Assembly: GCF_001721045.1 (NCBI RefSeq)
Contig: NZ_MDER01000001.1
Coordinates: 30,707 to 94,706, forward strand
Origin: Paenibacillus nuruki
Lineage (GTDB): Bacteria; Bacillota; Bacilli; Paenibacillales; Paenibacillaceae
Reading direction: 5' to 3'
Length of the DNA stretch: 64,000 nt
This document shows, one piece after another, positions 53,979-63,895 of the stretch. Under the pieces are notes generated by a model that was not told where the DNA came from, did no database searches, and saw only the letters and a program-made list of their open reading frames with translations. The position numbers and the translations under genes are program-made. The stretch's first letter is position 1, and each line of letters begins with the position of its first letter.

Positions 53979-55394
53979 CTATCCTCTCCGTCGTCTCCAC
54001 CATAGTACAATCCCTATAATGACAAAGAGTAAAGGAAATACAATCACCGTTCCGACGAAAATCATTTTCGCTTGAGATAATGATAAATTCGCAGTCTGGT
54101 ATTGTTCTTGTACTTGAGGTCGAATCGTGATTTTACTCGTATTACCTAACAGATCATTAATACTATTCAGTGCAAAATCTAAATTTGCTTGCTGAACAAT
54201 TTCCTGATCCATCATAAAAGTAGATCCACCTAAAATCACTGCTTTGGGTGCACCTTTGCTATCAGCGACAGCAAATCCCAGATCGAAAGGGCCGGGTAAA
54301 TCTTTCGGATCTCGTTCTGTTTTGGATTCTAATAAGCCTGACAGATTGGTTTCTCCATAACTATTACTCGAAGAAGTCAGTAACGGTGTTGTTGTCCATC
54401 TTTGTACCGCTTCTAATTGCAAACCAACTGACAGAGACATCATCGTATACAGCTTGCTTGCTGCTAATTTGGATGTAATCTCATGTTGTCCATAGTCTGG
54501 AATAATCGTCAGTGGATCATATAAGGTCGTGTCTTTAGGTTCTACAGCTACAGTATGAGTATCTTTAACCCCATACATGCTCATTAATGAGTCCAAGTTC
54601 TTCCAACTACTACTCATTTTTTCATTAAATCCAAGAGATAAGAATAACTTGCCTCCATTACTCAAGTACTGCTTAATGAGCTTGGTTTCCCCATCACTCA
54701 AATCATTTTGCGGGCCTACAATCATAAGTAGACTTGCGTCTTTCGGAATAGCGCCTTCTTGTAGTAAAGACAGATCGCTCACCGTAATATTTTCTTCTTT
54801 TAAATGATTCACCAGTGTACTGATATCAGTGGTTGCAAATTCATTATGCCCGTTGAGCAGATATGCTTTGTGTGTTGTAGATGAAGATAGAGATAACAGA
54901 CCTGAAGTTAACTTCTCTTCACCACTAAATTGATAAGAAGTACTGGCTTCTGCGCTTTCTGCACTCATATCACTTGCTCCTGCCCCATCAGCAAACATAT
55001 CATATACCGGAACGATTTTGGTACTATCTCCTTTTTTGAGCACCACTGCACTTTCAGTCACTCCGTATTGCTTGGCAAGTGTTGGATTGGTCAGCAGATC
55101 ATACGTTTTGACTTGCAACTTGCTGTTCACTTTATGGTATTCTGCTAATAAATCTGTCACTTCACGGGTATAGACTTCAGCATCTTGCGAGTTAAGAAAG
55201 ACCAGTGCTTCGACATTCTGGTCTAATCCTTGCAATGTTGTTATCGTCTGATCGGATAACGTATATTGTTTATTTTTGGTTAGATCGACTTGAAAAGTGC
55301 CAATCGAATTTAGAAATAGTGTCACAATAATAAAAATCCCGATCACTGCTACTGAAAAGACAACTGCATTTGTACCTTGTATCCATTTTTTCAT
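53979..55394 (-). CDS. GldG-like ABC transporter auxiliary protein
   Basis: A 471-residue protein with an N-terminal helix (about 9-31), a large extracytoplasmic region of the ABC-type-uncharacterised/GldG kind (LLAEYHKVNSKLQVKTYDLLTNPTLAKQYGV, then DASLLMIVGPQNDLSDGETKLIKQYLSNGGKLFLSLG), and a C-terminal membrane helix ending in WWRRRRG. It partners the ATPase and permease that precede it. ATG at 55394 with GGAGG upstream; the longer frame overlaps the permease gene. Confidence 0.86.
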   Translation of the reverse strand: MKKWIQGTNAVVFSVAVIGIFIIVTLFLNSIGTFQVDLTKNKQYTLSDQTITTLQGLDQNVEALVFLNSQDAEVYTREVTDLLAEYHKVNSKLQVKTYDLLTNPTLAKQYGVTESAVVLKKGDSTKIVPVYDMFADGAGASDMSAESAEASTSYQFSGEEKLTSGLLSLSSSTTHKAYLLNGHNEFATTDISTLVNHLKEENITVSDLSLLQEGAIPKDASLLMIVGPQNDLSDGETKLIKQYLSNGGKLFLSLGFNEKMSSSWKNLDSLMSMYGVKDTHTVAVEPKDTTLYDPLTIIPDYGQHEITSKLAASKLYTMMSLSVGLQLEAVQRWTTTPLLTSSSNSYGETNLSGLLESKTERDPKDLPGPFDLGFAVADSKGAPKAVILGGSTFMMDQEIVQQANLDFALNSINDLLGNTSKITIRPQVQEQYQTANLSLSQAKMIFVGTVIVFPLLFVIIGIVLWWRRRRG

Positions 55395-55399
55395 ATTGA

Positions 55400-56113
55400 T
55401 CACCTCCACCTTTTCCGTTCCACGACTTGTATACTCAGCACGAGGAACAATAGAGATAACGTAAGATAGAACAGAATATCAGGTCCATGCAGTACGCCTT
55501 TAATTAAATTATCGATTCGACTCGATATTGAAAAAGGTTCTAACCATTTCTGTGCAATATCTGAATTCATTGTAAAAGAATCAATAATCCATAGTCCCAG
55601 TAAGAGTACAAATGCGATCACTGCCGATACCATCTGGTGTTGAGACAGACTAGAAGCAAATAGCCCTATCGCCATCATTGCGGCACCGAGTAAAAATACC
55701 GCCAATAAAGATAACAATAACATTGGCATATTCATCGTACCGAAAAAAGACATCGTCATCGGATACACCAGATTACATGCAATCAATACTACTAATAAAC
55801 CAAGCGAAGCTAAGTATTTACCCACCACAATCTCTGTTACTGTGACAGGCGAAGTGAGCAGAAGTTCATCGGTTCCCTGTCTAAATTCTTCAGATATCAA
55901 ACGCATCGTTAACAGCGGAATAATAATCAATAACATAAAAATCGTATTGCCCAAAATCAAACGGTAATCCAATATACTTGGCTGATAACCGACAAAACTA
56001 ACATAAAACATATAACTAGATAGCAATACATAGACGGCAATTGCAAAATAAGTCGTTGGATTTAAAAAATACAGCTGTAATTCTTTAGAACAGATCGCCC
56101 ACATGCGTCTCAC
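55400..56113 (-). CDS. ABC-2 type permease (GldF-like)
   Basis: A 237-residue membrane protein with six hydrophobic segments and the ABC-2 motif SEEFRQGTDELLLTSPVTVTEIVVGKYLASL. It opens MRRMWAICSKELQLYFLNPTTYFAIAVYVLL, typical of the exporter or gliding-type permeases. It overlaps the ATPase gene by four bases. Substrate unknown. Confidence 0.88.
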   Translation of the reverse strand: MRRMWAICSKELQLYFLNPTTYFAIAVYVLLSSYMFYVSFVGYQPSILDYRLILGNTIFMLLIIIPLLTMRLISEEFRQGTDELLLTSPVTVTEIVVGKYLASLGLLVVLIACNLVYPMTMSFFGTMNMPMLLLSLLAVFLLGAAMMAIGLFASSLSQHQMVSAVIAFVLLLGLWIIDSFTMNSDIAQKWLEPFSISSRIDNLIKGVLHGPDILFYLTLSLLFLVLSIQVVERKRWR

Positions 56114-57129
56114 TTGGATGTATCCCCCTTTGTCTCAGGAGTATCTGTAACGTCCACAGATGATACATTGGTTTCTTTACTCGATATCGAATCTGTTGTT
56201 AATTTGGCAAATAGATCTTCTAAACTGTGACCTTCTTTACGCATTTCTAATACAGGTATTCGTGCTTCGGCTAATAATAAAGAAAGTGATTCTCTAAAAT
56301 CTTCCTGATCGACTCCAGTTAATTGGATCGTAATCAATTGTTCTTGTTGTTCATTGGTATCTGAATACTGAAATTCCATATGTGCAAAGACTAAATGTTC
56401 CAGTACTGATCGTACGATCGCAGGCTTAGACTTCACTTCCAATTGAATCTGGAAATTCTCGTGCAATGAATCACCAATATGATCAGCTGCTCGATCCAGT
56501 ACTAATTTGCCTTCATGGATAATCAACATTCGGTTACAGAGCATACTGACTTCTGGCAAAATATGAGTGCTCAACAACACGGTATGTTGTTCGCCTAATT
56601 CTCGAATCAATTGACGAATTTCCATAATCTGATTCGGATCAAGCCCAGATGTTGGTTCATCTAGAATCAATAATTCCGGTTGGTGAATAATCGCACCTGC
56701 TAATCCTAGACGTTGCTTATATCCTTTAGATAAAGAACGGATTACCTGTCGTTCTCTTCCTTGTAGTCCAAGCCGATCCACCATTTCACTTATCCTTAAC
56801 TTCTGTTCTCGTACCGACACATCACGTAGATCCGCCACAAAACGTAAATACGAACGCACGGTCATATCGGGATAAAGTGGCGGTGTCTCTGGCAAATAGC
56901 CGATTTTACTACGGGCTTGTCTGGATTGTTCATGCATCGGTAGTCCATCTACCCATATCTGTCCCGTAGAAGGGGTTAAATATCCTGTAATCATCCGCAT
57001 AGTTGTTGTTTTACCCGCTCCATTGGGGCCGAGAAAACCAACAATTTCACCACGCTTCATCTCAAAATCTATTCCATCTACACTGCGACGCTGATCAAAC
57101 CATTTACTTACTTGCTGGACTTGCAGCAT
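56110..57129 (-). CDS. ABC transporter ATP-binding protein (GldA-like)
   Basis: A 339-residue ATPase. Walker A is GPNGAGKTTT near 35-44, the signature is LSKGYKQRLGLAGAI near 135 and Walker B LLILDEPTSGLD near 158. A C-terminal regulatory part of about 100 residues, ending in a Thr/Ser-rich tail, follows. First gene of the four-gene operon (ATPase, permease, GldG-like, DUF4340). GGGAGG precedes the ATG. The promoter region contains TATAAC-N6-GTTATA (57168-57185). Confidence 0.92.
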   Translation of the reverse strand: MLQVQQVSKWFDQRRSVDGIDFEMKRGEIVGFLGPNGAGKTTTMRMITGYLTPSTGQIWVDGLPMHEQSRQARSKIGYLPETPPLYPDMTVRSYLRFVADLRDVSVREQKLRISEMVDRLGLQGRERQVIRSLSKGYKQRLGLAGAIIHQPELLILDEPTSGLDPNQIMEIRQLIRELGEQHTVLLSTHILPEVSMLCNRMLIIHEGKLVLDRAADHIGDSLHENFQIQLEVKSKPAIVRSVLEHLVFAHMEFQYSDTNEQQEQLITIQLTGVDQEDFRESLSLLLAEARIPVLEMRKEGHSLEDLFAKLTTDSISSKETNVSSVDVTDTPETKGDTSK

Positions 57130-57215
57130 ACCTCGTTCCCTCCCGCTTTTCCCAAAATCCTTTTTACTATAACGTAAATGTTATAAATTCAGCTTAAAGG
57201 AAGGTAAAGGAAAGC

Positions 57216-57251
57216 TTAAAAAAGCCGCCAGATCATGATGATCTTAGCGAC
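57216..57251 (-). terminator. Terminator after the SUKH-like gene
   Basis: A stem with GCCGCCAGATCAT and ATGATCTTAGCGAC arms is followed on the minus strand by TTTTTT. Confidence 0.82.
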
Positions 57252-57255
57252 TGAT

Positions 57256-57711
57256 TTAGGAGGAAGAGTGAGCAGAATGATCCAGTTCAAAAAACCATTC
57301 TAAAAATGAATTGAAATTTTCCCACTGTGGTTGTAATTTCCCTGCCCAAAAGTCTTGTAACGGTTGACCAAGACTCAATTCTAACACTTGTCCCGTCTGC
57401 CGATTATAAAAGTATCCACCTTCACCGACAAAAGCATCCAGTGGAAGATATTCTTCTGGTAATTGCAACGTCGTGCGGGCACTATGTACACTTAAATCAT
57501 AATTCGAATACAGTACAAACCAAGCAATATGGTAAAGTTCACGATGTCTACTATAAAACGTAGGCCCTGTCTCAGCATGCAAATAAAATTGAGCAAAGTC
57601 TGAGTCTAGCGGAATATTTAACTGTTCCAAAGCACCTACATAGTCAGACGAAGCTTCTTCATACCAGCCATTTTGTTCTTTGAAGTATTGTTCAACTTTG
57701 GATGATAACAA
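57256..57711 (-). CDS. SMI1/KNR4 (SUKH)-like protein
   Basis: A 151-residue soluble protein with the SUKH pattern: an N-terminal helical start, ALEQLNIPLDSDFAQFYLHAETGP and then a core IAWFVLYSNYDLSVH and LPLDAFVGEGGYFYNRQTGQVLEL. SUKH proteins often act as immunity proteins for polymorphic toxins or as scaffolds. No toxin gene is adjacent. I chose a TTG at 57711 with AGGAGG six bases upstream; the longer frame adds a hydrophobic stretch upstream of the ribosome site. Family assignment is by eye. Confidence 0.6.
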   Translation of the reverse strand: MLSSKVEQYFKEQNGWYEEASSDYVGALEQLNIPLDSDFAQFYLHAETGPTFYSRHRELYHIAWFVLYSNYDLSVHSARTTLQLPEEYLPLDAFVGEGGYFYNRQTGQVLELSLGQPLQDFWAGKLQPQWENFNSFLEWFFELDHSAHSSS

Positions 57712-57860
57712 GGTCTGCCTCCTTTTGATTTCATGAAGCTCTATAAAATATAAAATAATAATCAAAATTAAATCCTACATAAATATTCTATAGAACTTAC
57801 TACTATATTATAAAAGATACCTCTAAAAGGATACAAATTCTAGAACACAATCTGATCACA

Positions 57861-57897
57861 AAAAAAAGACTAGCTCTTTAATAGAAATAGTCTTTTT
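57861..57897 (-). terminator. Terminator after the EamA transporter gene
   Basis: AAAAAGACTA and TAGTCTTTTT arms give a stem with T tails. Confidence 0.85.
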
Positions 57898-57943
57898 ATA
57901 TTTGCTTTTATATTTTCTCTATATATTTTAATTATGCATGCAG

Positions 57944-58858
57944 TTACTTTTTATCTACAGGAACTTGTACGATCAATGGAGGCTTAACTGCCTTTTTCCA
58001 ATTTACAAACGCTATACTACAAGCAATCATAACCAGACCGATCAATAAAGGTAAAGTGATCGACTCATTCAATATCCAGATACTAAAGATATTAGAGAGT
58101 ACCGGAATTAAAAAGGTATATGTTCCTACGGTACTCACTTCTCCACTGTCGATTAGTTTGAAATACACCATCCAACCACCAGCAATAACAAAAAGGGAAA
58201 TAAATAATAACACTTCGATAAAAGAAGGCGTCCACTGAATATCACTCCAACGTTCGGTAGATGATCCAAGAATCATCAGCACAACTCCACCGATTAACAA
58301 TTGCATGGTCACTGTCCACAAAGAATCCAATTGCTGATTATTTTTCTTCATATAAATCGTACCTAGCGCCCAACATAATGACGATGCCAGAGCCAAAACG
58401 ATACCTGTTACCGATAAGTTGCCTTCGATTCCGCCAGAACTAATCACAGCCACACCGGCAAACCCAAGTACCAATCCAACCACTTTCATCGTATTCATTT
58501 TTTCACCTAACCATAACCATGAAAACAATCCAAGTAAAATCGGTTGTAAAAATACTATCGTTGAAAATAAACCTGCTGGCAAATAGCCAATCCCTATCGT
58601 CTGTAGTCCGTAATATCCGATAATATTCAGAATAGCGAGCACTGCATAGATTTTCATATTCCGTTTCCATTGCAATCGTTCAATATGTTTTAAAGCAAAT
58701 CCTAATAAAATTAGACCTCCTATTAAAGTCCGCAGTCCTGAAAATAAAAGAGGTGGCACATCAGGTAATACTAATTTGGTTAAAGGCCAGTTGATTCCCC
58801 AGATCGTAACAAGGAAAATCACCAACCATAATGTTGTTTTAGGGGATAATGTCTTCAT
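57944..58858 (-). CDS. EamA/DMT-family transporter
   Basis: A ten-helix drug/metabolite-type transporter of 304 residues with two EamA repeats (about 10-135 and 145-285; GINWPLTKLVLPDVPPLLFSGLRTLIGG and the PILLGLFSWLWLGE motif in the first, LIPVLSNIFSIWILNE in the second). Probably exports an amino acid or similar metabolite. The ATG at 58858 has AAAGGA eight bases upstream. It diverges from the LysR gene, which is likely its regulator. Confidence 0.9.
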   Translation of the reverse strand: MKTLSPKTTLWLVIFLVTIWGINWPLTKLVLPDVPPLLFSGLRTLIGGLILLGFALKHIERLQWKRNMKIYAVLAILNIIGYYGLQTIGIGYLPAGLFSTIVFLQPILLGLFSWLWLGEKMNTMKVVGLVLGFAGVAVISSGGIEGNLSVTGIVLALASSLCWALGTIYMKKNNQQLDSLWTVTMQLLIGGVVLMILGSSTERWSDIQWTPSFIEVLLFISLFVIAGGWMVYFKLIDSGEVSTVGTYTFLIPVLSNIFSIWILNESITLPLLIGLVMIACSIAFVNWKKAVKPPLIVQVPVDKK

Positions 58859-58977
58859 ATTATTCATCCTTTCATCTACTGCGTTTACACTGTTTTAAAT
58901 TTGTGCTTCTTTAGGTTATACTGTTATCACTTATAAAGAAAATGAATGTTTTGCATAAAGGAGATAACGATATTGTT

Positions 58978-59868
58978 ATGACCATTACTCAGATTATGAC
59001 CTTTGTACGTGTTGCTGAGACATTAAGCTTTACTCAAGCTGCTCATGATTTGCATATGACCCAACCTGCGGTGAGCCATGCTATAGCCAGTATTGAAAAT
59101 GAATTAGATACTCTATTGCTAGTACGTGATCGCAAAAAAGGAGTTTTGCTGACAGAGATCGGTGAGCAAGTTTTGATGCAATTCCGTACTATTTTACACA
59201 GCATGGAAAAAGTACAACAACAGGTAGCTGCTGTCAAAGGGCTTGATGTCGGTACAATCTGTGTAGGTGCTTTTCCATCAGCATCTGCTTATTTTTTACC
59301 GCCTATTATTCAAAAAATCAAACAAAATTATCCTAACCTGGTCTTCGATCTTCATGAAGGCTCTGCAAACGATGTAAAAGAATGGGTATACAATCGCAAA
59401 ATCGAAGTCGGTATTGTTCTTCTGCCTGCACCCGAATTAGATGTGATTCCGTTATGTGAAAATGATATGGTGCTTCTTTTACCTGCTAGCCATCCGTTAC
59501 AACAACAAGCTCATATTACGATTCAACATCTTCATAAAGAAGATATGATTTTGTGCAAAGGTGGACACGAAACAGCGATTATTGAAGCTTTTGACAACGA
59601 AAATTGTGAGCTTAATATTACATTTACTACTCATAATGTGAGTGCATTAATTAATATGGTACGTCAGGGGCTAGGCATCGGTATTGTATCCAATCTAGCC
59701 TTATCTATGCACCCCCATCAACTAGATGTTCGAGAAGTTACACCACGGATCACAAGCCAAATAGGCATCGCTATTCCTTCATTACCAAATGCTTCACTTG
59801 CTGTGCAGTTACTGATCAAAACCGCTGAAGAATTATTTATCGAGTCGGCTATATCTATTTCTTCGTAA
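58978..59868 (+). CDS. LysR-family transcriptional regulator
   Basis: A 296-residue regulator: N-terminal winged HTH (ITQIMTFVRVAETLSFTQAAHDLHMTQPAVSHAIASIENELDTLLLVRD, residues 3-60) and a C-terminal ligand-binding domain in which VGAFPSASAYFLPPIIQKIKQNYP begins the first half. I placed the start at the ATG 58978, three residues before the HTH, although AAGGAG lies 14 bases upstream; the ATG at 58942 would add 12 residues. It diverges from the EamA gene over about 100 bp, the usual arrangement for a LysR regulator and its target. Confidence 0.92.
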   Translation: MTITQIMTFVRVAETLSFTQAAHDLHMTQPAVSHAIASIENELDTLLLVRDRKKGVLLTEIGEQVLMQFRTILHSMEKVQQQVAAVKGLDVGTICVGAFPSASAYFLPPIIQKIKQNYPNLVFDLHEGSANDVKEWVYNRKIEVGIVLLPAPELDVIPLCENDMVLLLPASHPLQQQAHITIQHLHKEDMILCKGGHETAIIEAFDNENCELNITFTTHNVSALINMVRQGLGIGIVSNLALSMHPHQLDVREVTPRITSQIGIAIPSLPNASLAVQLLIKTAEELFIESAISISS

Positions 59869-59904
59869 ATACCGACTTAAATAAATACCCATATAAATAA
59901 ACAC

Positions 59905-59945
59905 AAAAAAGTCTGTATCTTTGACATAAAGAATACAGACTTTTT
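59905..59945. terminator. Bidirectional terminator
   Basis: AAAAGTCTGTAT and AATACAGACTTTT arms separate the LysR gene and the convergent large surface-protein gene. Confidence 0.9.
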
Positions 59946-59997
59946 GTATATCCATTTTATATTATTCATATAGAGGTTTGATTGGAGATACATGGTA

Positions 59998-62900
59998 TTA
60001 ATGCGTCACCGAAGATTGGAAGTCATCTTTACTTCCTTTATTCGCATGATAAAATATCACATCACCATCTTGAAGCTCAAATGTAAATCCCCATGGATCA
60101 TTAAATTGCTTTTGAAATCCTTCCAGTTGCCATTGATTCATAAGTGGCGCATGAATGTACTGAAGATGTGGATGTTCCAGATCTCCATTCTGAATCGTTT
60201 CGATATTAAAATTAACAACGATATAGCCATCACTTAGAAAAATAGAAGAATGATCATCCAACCCTTTTGGAGTATTTATCGCAGATATAGATGAATGCTT
60301 AGACTCTGTTGTTAAAGATGGATTGTTGGAACGATTGGTAGACGTTGACCCTGTTACATCTTGCAAACGAGTTCCTTGCTTAACGACATATACATCAGCA
60401 GGCAGACTATATTCACCGTACCATTTCTGCACAGCTGCTAATGAACGCATCGTATTATTGCCTTCAGGTAGATGTTGCTGTGGCCCTATCAATGTACGTA
60501 AAGGCTGAGTCAGTAACAATTGAGTGAACTTGCCTATATTGACTTTGCGCTTAGCACTAGCATCTGCAAACATTGCAATTGCTTCTTCTGAATTAGCAGG
60601 TAATGACTTCGTCGTATGTTGTGTAAATGAAGCGGGTGTATCTGTATTATTGTTACTATGGCTTAATTTTTGTGTGATTGCTTGGATCTGTTCAGCTGTA
60701 ATTTCCCACGAGATTCCCGTTTGATTAACCCAGATGGATTCGGCTACTCTTTCGATCAGGGCTGTCCAGAAATGATTGGATTGTTGTTGGTCTACGATTG
60801 ATCCATTAGACTCCGAGCTACTAATTGGTTCATTTGGTTGTTGTAATAATCGATCATACATATAAAGAGCCGTATTTTGGAGTTCTTCAGCAGGTACTTT
60901 TCGCAAAGGATCATTCAAAATCGTATACCGTTGTACTTGGTCTTGCGCCGATCCTATTTGAATAAAGTTTTTACTCGCATTCGAATAATATAAATCGACT
61001 GGAAACGGCTTTCCACCCTGACGAGAAACATAACTGAATGAAGGTGTAATTCGAATACTATCCTGTGCTCCAAACATATTGCCTTTGGTTTTGAGATCGA
61101 ATTTGAAATGATAACCGGTTTTGACCGCTAAGTTGCGATAAATCGGATGACTTCCTTGACGAACAGGCAGCATATAAGGAGCCGTAGTTCCTCGCGTTTC
61201 ACCATCTATTCCTTTATCACCAACCCAATAAGAAGCTGACTGAGGAATGTCTAAGTTCTTCCACGGTGCAAATACAATCTGCCAGTTATAATCAGCAATA
61301 TCGGTAATATGAAAATCGTAGACGCGTCCAATCACATCAACAGGAACATTTTCTACAGCGACATGATTGTCTAGAGTCACATTAGCGTTATGTTGAACTG
61401 TAAAAGTAGCCGGTGCATTTTCAGCAATGGTACGAAATAAAATATCATACTTGCCTTCATCTACCCATACCGGCAAAAAGAAAGATGTATCCAATTGATT
61501 TATCGGTATATCTATCCATGTATGTTTGGGAATAAATGTGGTCTGTTCGTTGTTATATACATCAAAAGGAAACTGTACTTGTTTGGTACGCATATATTTC
61601 GCATAATCTCGATTCCCATAGCCCGGATAATTTGTATGCTGTCCACTCGTTGGAATCCGAACAGAGAAAGGACGATCTAATATAAGCGCAGAACGATATA
61701 GATCCGGGATTGTTTTCTGATTATGTGATTGATCGTCCGCTACCAATGAATAGTTGACGACAGGTGTATGTACAGTCACCGTATTGATACCTTGGATCGG
61801 CTTTTGAATAGGAGTATAGTTTCCTTTACCACCTTCCATTATGGTGTAAAAAACGGTTCCTGTACTTTGAGTATCTTTCCGATTCACTTTTGTTTTTTCA
61901 ATTCGATTTCCACTTTTATAAAGAACATTACGTCCGATCATGGTAGGGATAGGCATACTGGTCGGTGTTGGTGTAGACACTGTTTTTTCTTGAGCATCCA
62001 TAATCAATTGTCCTACAACAATAAGCTTATCATTATGCACTTGAATATCAGGAACTTCTTTTTCTGCAAATCGGTTTAAATCTTCTGTAGGTACCGAAGG
62101 TGCTGACTTTTGCCGTCCTCCATTAAGTGAAGAAGAAGGGGCATCTGCTTTAACCGATTCTGGCTTTGTAAACCCTCCTGTATATTCTGCCTGATAGGAC
62201 GGTGGACGATATCCATTTGGTGTGAGAGTAATTTTCCCGTTAGGTAACGCATAATTTGCAAGTTCCGCTTGCGACAATTGGTACATCGCTAATGATGGAA
62301 TCGTCCAATATGAATAAGGTCGGGTAATCGTATAATTTTTAGTTACTTTTTTATCATTGCTTTTCCAATCGGAATCCCAATACCGATTTCCATTGCTTCG
62401 TTCTTTATATTTTCCTGCATCCCATTTACGATGATAGACTTTGGTAACCGGTACTTTAAAATCACATGTTCCCGTCATTTGTGTAAATGTCGCATCATAT
62501 AAATATTCACGAGATAGAACATTCCCATATAAATCTTCAGAAGTGGGAATCCCTTGAGCGACATCAAATGTTTCCTGATCTCGTTTGTCTGCTTTGATCA
62601 CGCCAGTAGGTGTCGGGTCTATATAAGCAGGATGCAACGTATTACTGACAGCAGGTATAGTACACATTACGCCTGCATCAGGTTCTTCTGACCCGTTACA
62701 ATCGACCACATGCACCGTAAACGTATCTTGTACGTCTAAAGCTTGTTCGGTATCTACAAAATGCGCTGTAATCTCTGTACTTCCAATAGTTCCCGTAGGT
62801 GTGAGTACACCATTTTTACCTATCGTCGCAATACTTGAGTCTGAACTTGCCCATGATAATGAAGGATGGGATTGCAAGCTATATGTAGTTTCATCCATCT

Positions 62901-63879
62901 TGGTTAATGTAGCTTCTGCTTGTATGGGTGATGTATCAGTCGTACATATTTCATTTGGCAAATCTATCGCAATTCTTGCTCCGCCCTCTCCAACAATAAC
63001 CTCTGCTGTATCGGAGATCAAATACTCTTCTTTTTTCCATATCGCTCGAATCGTCACTTTGCCTTCACTAACAGCAGTCACCAACCCAGTTGTCGGATTG
63101 ACTGTAGCAATCGACTCATCCGAAGACCACCATTTCAGTTCGTCTGTTCTAGAAGTGACTGAAACATAATCGGTCCAAGTTTGGCTTCCATAAGGCTTCG
63201 TACGAATCTTTGCCTCCATTTGCTGAGTGTCTCCTACTTCGATTTTAGCATCCGGTGTAACATCAATTTCTTTTTCTTCAGAAACTTCAGCCTGCCAAAT
63301 AATATCGATTGGAGTTTCATACATAATATTCATTTTTGGACAACCATTTGCTCTCTTCATAAATTCATGACTATCAGTTATTATATGTTCACCACCAGTA
63401 GTAGTTACGATATCAGCATTAGTAGAATTTGTGACTTTCGGTTGTCCTGTATACGAATAACTTTCTGTACGTGTATAAGATAAGCTTTTCAACTCTACTG
63501 AATTTGCATCTACGCCATTAAGAGGAATAGAAATACCTTTATATTCTACCCATTTTTTTGCAGGCCATTTTGAAAAATTTATATTATCAGGAATTTGTTT
63601 ATTTGCCGGATAGGGTATTTGACAAGTTCCCATCATAGCAGAATTTGTCACTTTGCCATCCGAATGATTAGCATTAAAAGTTCCATCATCTAATTGATAC
63701 CAGTAAACACCCGGCGTTGCCGTAGTAGGATATGACTCGATTTTTGTAGTTATTTTTTGAGTTTTAGGAGGCATATTTTCTGCTGAATATGTGATTGGAA
63801 TATTAAATATATTCAACATATCTACTATTAAAAAAATAATGAAATAACATAAAATAATTTTTTTTGTTTCTTTATACAA
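59998..63879 (-). CDS. Large secreted protein with Big_2-like domains
   Basis: A 1293-residue protein with a signal peptide (KKIILCYFIIFLIVDMLNIF hydrophobic core ending in ITYSAE). Two bacterial Ig-like group 2 domains are visible: about residues 215-300 (LKWWSSDESIATVNPTTGLVTAVSEGKVTIRAIWK) and 305-395 (LSWASSDSSIATIGKNGVLTPTGTIGSTEITAHF). The large remaining part, about 400-1290, has no domain I can name with confidence; it may belong to the DUF5704 type that accompanies Big_2 in related species, but this is from memory. There is no LPXTG, SLH or C-terminal membrane anchor, so it is probably secreted or retained by other means. Start is a TTG at 63879 with GGTGA six bases upstream, directly after an in-frame stop. 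It follows the partial gene 63896-64000 by 16 bp. Confidence 0.8.
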   Translation of the reverse strand: MYKETKKIILCYFIIFLIVDMLNIFNIPITYSAENMPPKTQKITTKIESYPTTATPGVYWYQLDDGTFNANHSDGKVTNSAMMGTCQIPYPANKQIPDNINFSKWPAKKWVEYKGISIPLNGVDANSVELKSLSYTRTESYSYTGQPKVTNSTNADIVTTTGGEHIITDSHEFMKRANGCPKMNIMYETPIDIIWQAEVSEEKEIDVTPDAKIEVGDTQQMEAKIRTKPYGSQTWTDYVSVTSRTDELKWWSSDESIATVNPTTGLVTAVSEGKVTIRAIWKKEEYLISDTAEVIVGEGGARIAIDLPNEICTTDTSPIQAEATLTKMDETTYSLQSHPSLSWASSDSSIATIGKNGVLTPTGTIGSTEITAHFVDTEQALDVQDTFTVHVVDCNGSEEPDAGVMCTIPAVSNTLHPAYIDPTPTGVIKADKRDQETFDVAQGIPTSEDLYGNVLSREYLYDATFTQMTGTCDFKVPVTKVYHRKWDAGKYKERSNGNRYWDSDWKSNDKKVTKNYTITRPYSYWTIPSLAMYQLSQAELANYALPNGKITLTPNGYRPPSYQAEYTGGFTKPESVKADAPSSSLNGGRQKSAPSVPTEDLNRFAEKEVPDIQVHNDKLIVVGQLIMDAQEKTVSTPTPTSMPIPTMIGRNVLYKSGNRIEKTKVNRKDTQSTGTVFYTIMEGGKGNYTPIQKPIQGINTVTVHTPVVNYSLVADDQSHNQKTIPDLYRSALILDRPFSVRIPTSGQHTNYPGYGNRDYAKYMRTKQVQFPFDVYNNEQTTFIPKHTWIDIPINQLDTSFFLPVWVDEGKYDILFRTIAENAPATFTVQHNANVTLDNHVAVENVPVDVIGRVYDFHITDIADYNWQIVFAPWKNLDIPQSASYWVGDKGIDGETRGTTAPYMLPVRQGSHPIYRNLAVKTGYHFKFDLKTKGNMFGAQDSIRITPSFSYVSRQGGKPFPVDLYYSNASKNFIQIGSAQDQVQRYTILNDPLRKVPAEELQNTALYMYDRLLQQPNEPISSSESNGSIVDQQQSNHFWTALIERVAESIWVNQTGISWEITAEQIQAITQKLSHSNNNTDTPASFTQHTTKSLPANSEEAIAMFADASAKRKVNIGKFTQLLLTQPLRTLIGPQQHLPEGNNTMRSLAAVQKWYGEYSLPADVYVVKQGTRLQDVTGSTSTNRSNNPSLTTESKHSSISAINTPKGLDDHSSIFLSDGYIVVNFNIETIQNGDLEHPHLQYIHAPLMNQWQLEGFQKQFNDPWGFTFELQDGDVIFYHANKGSKDDFQSSVTH

Positions 63880-63895
63880 TTATTTTCACCATCAC

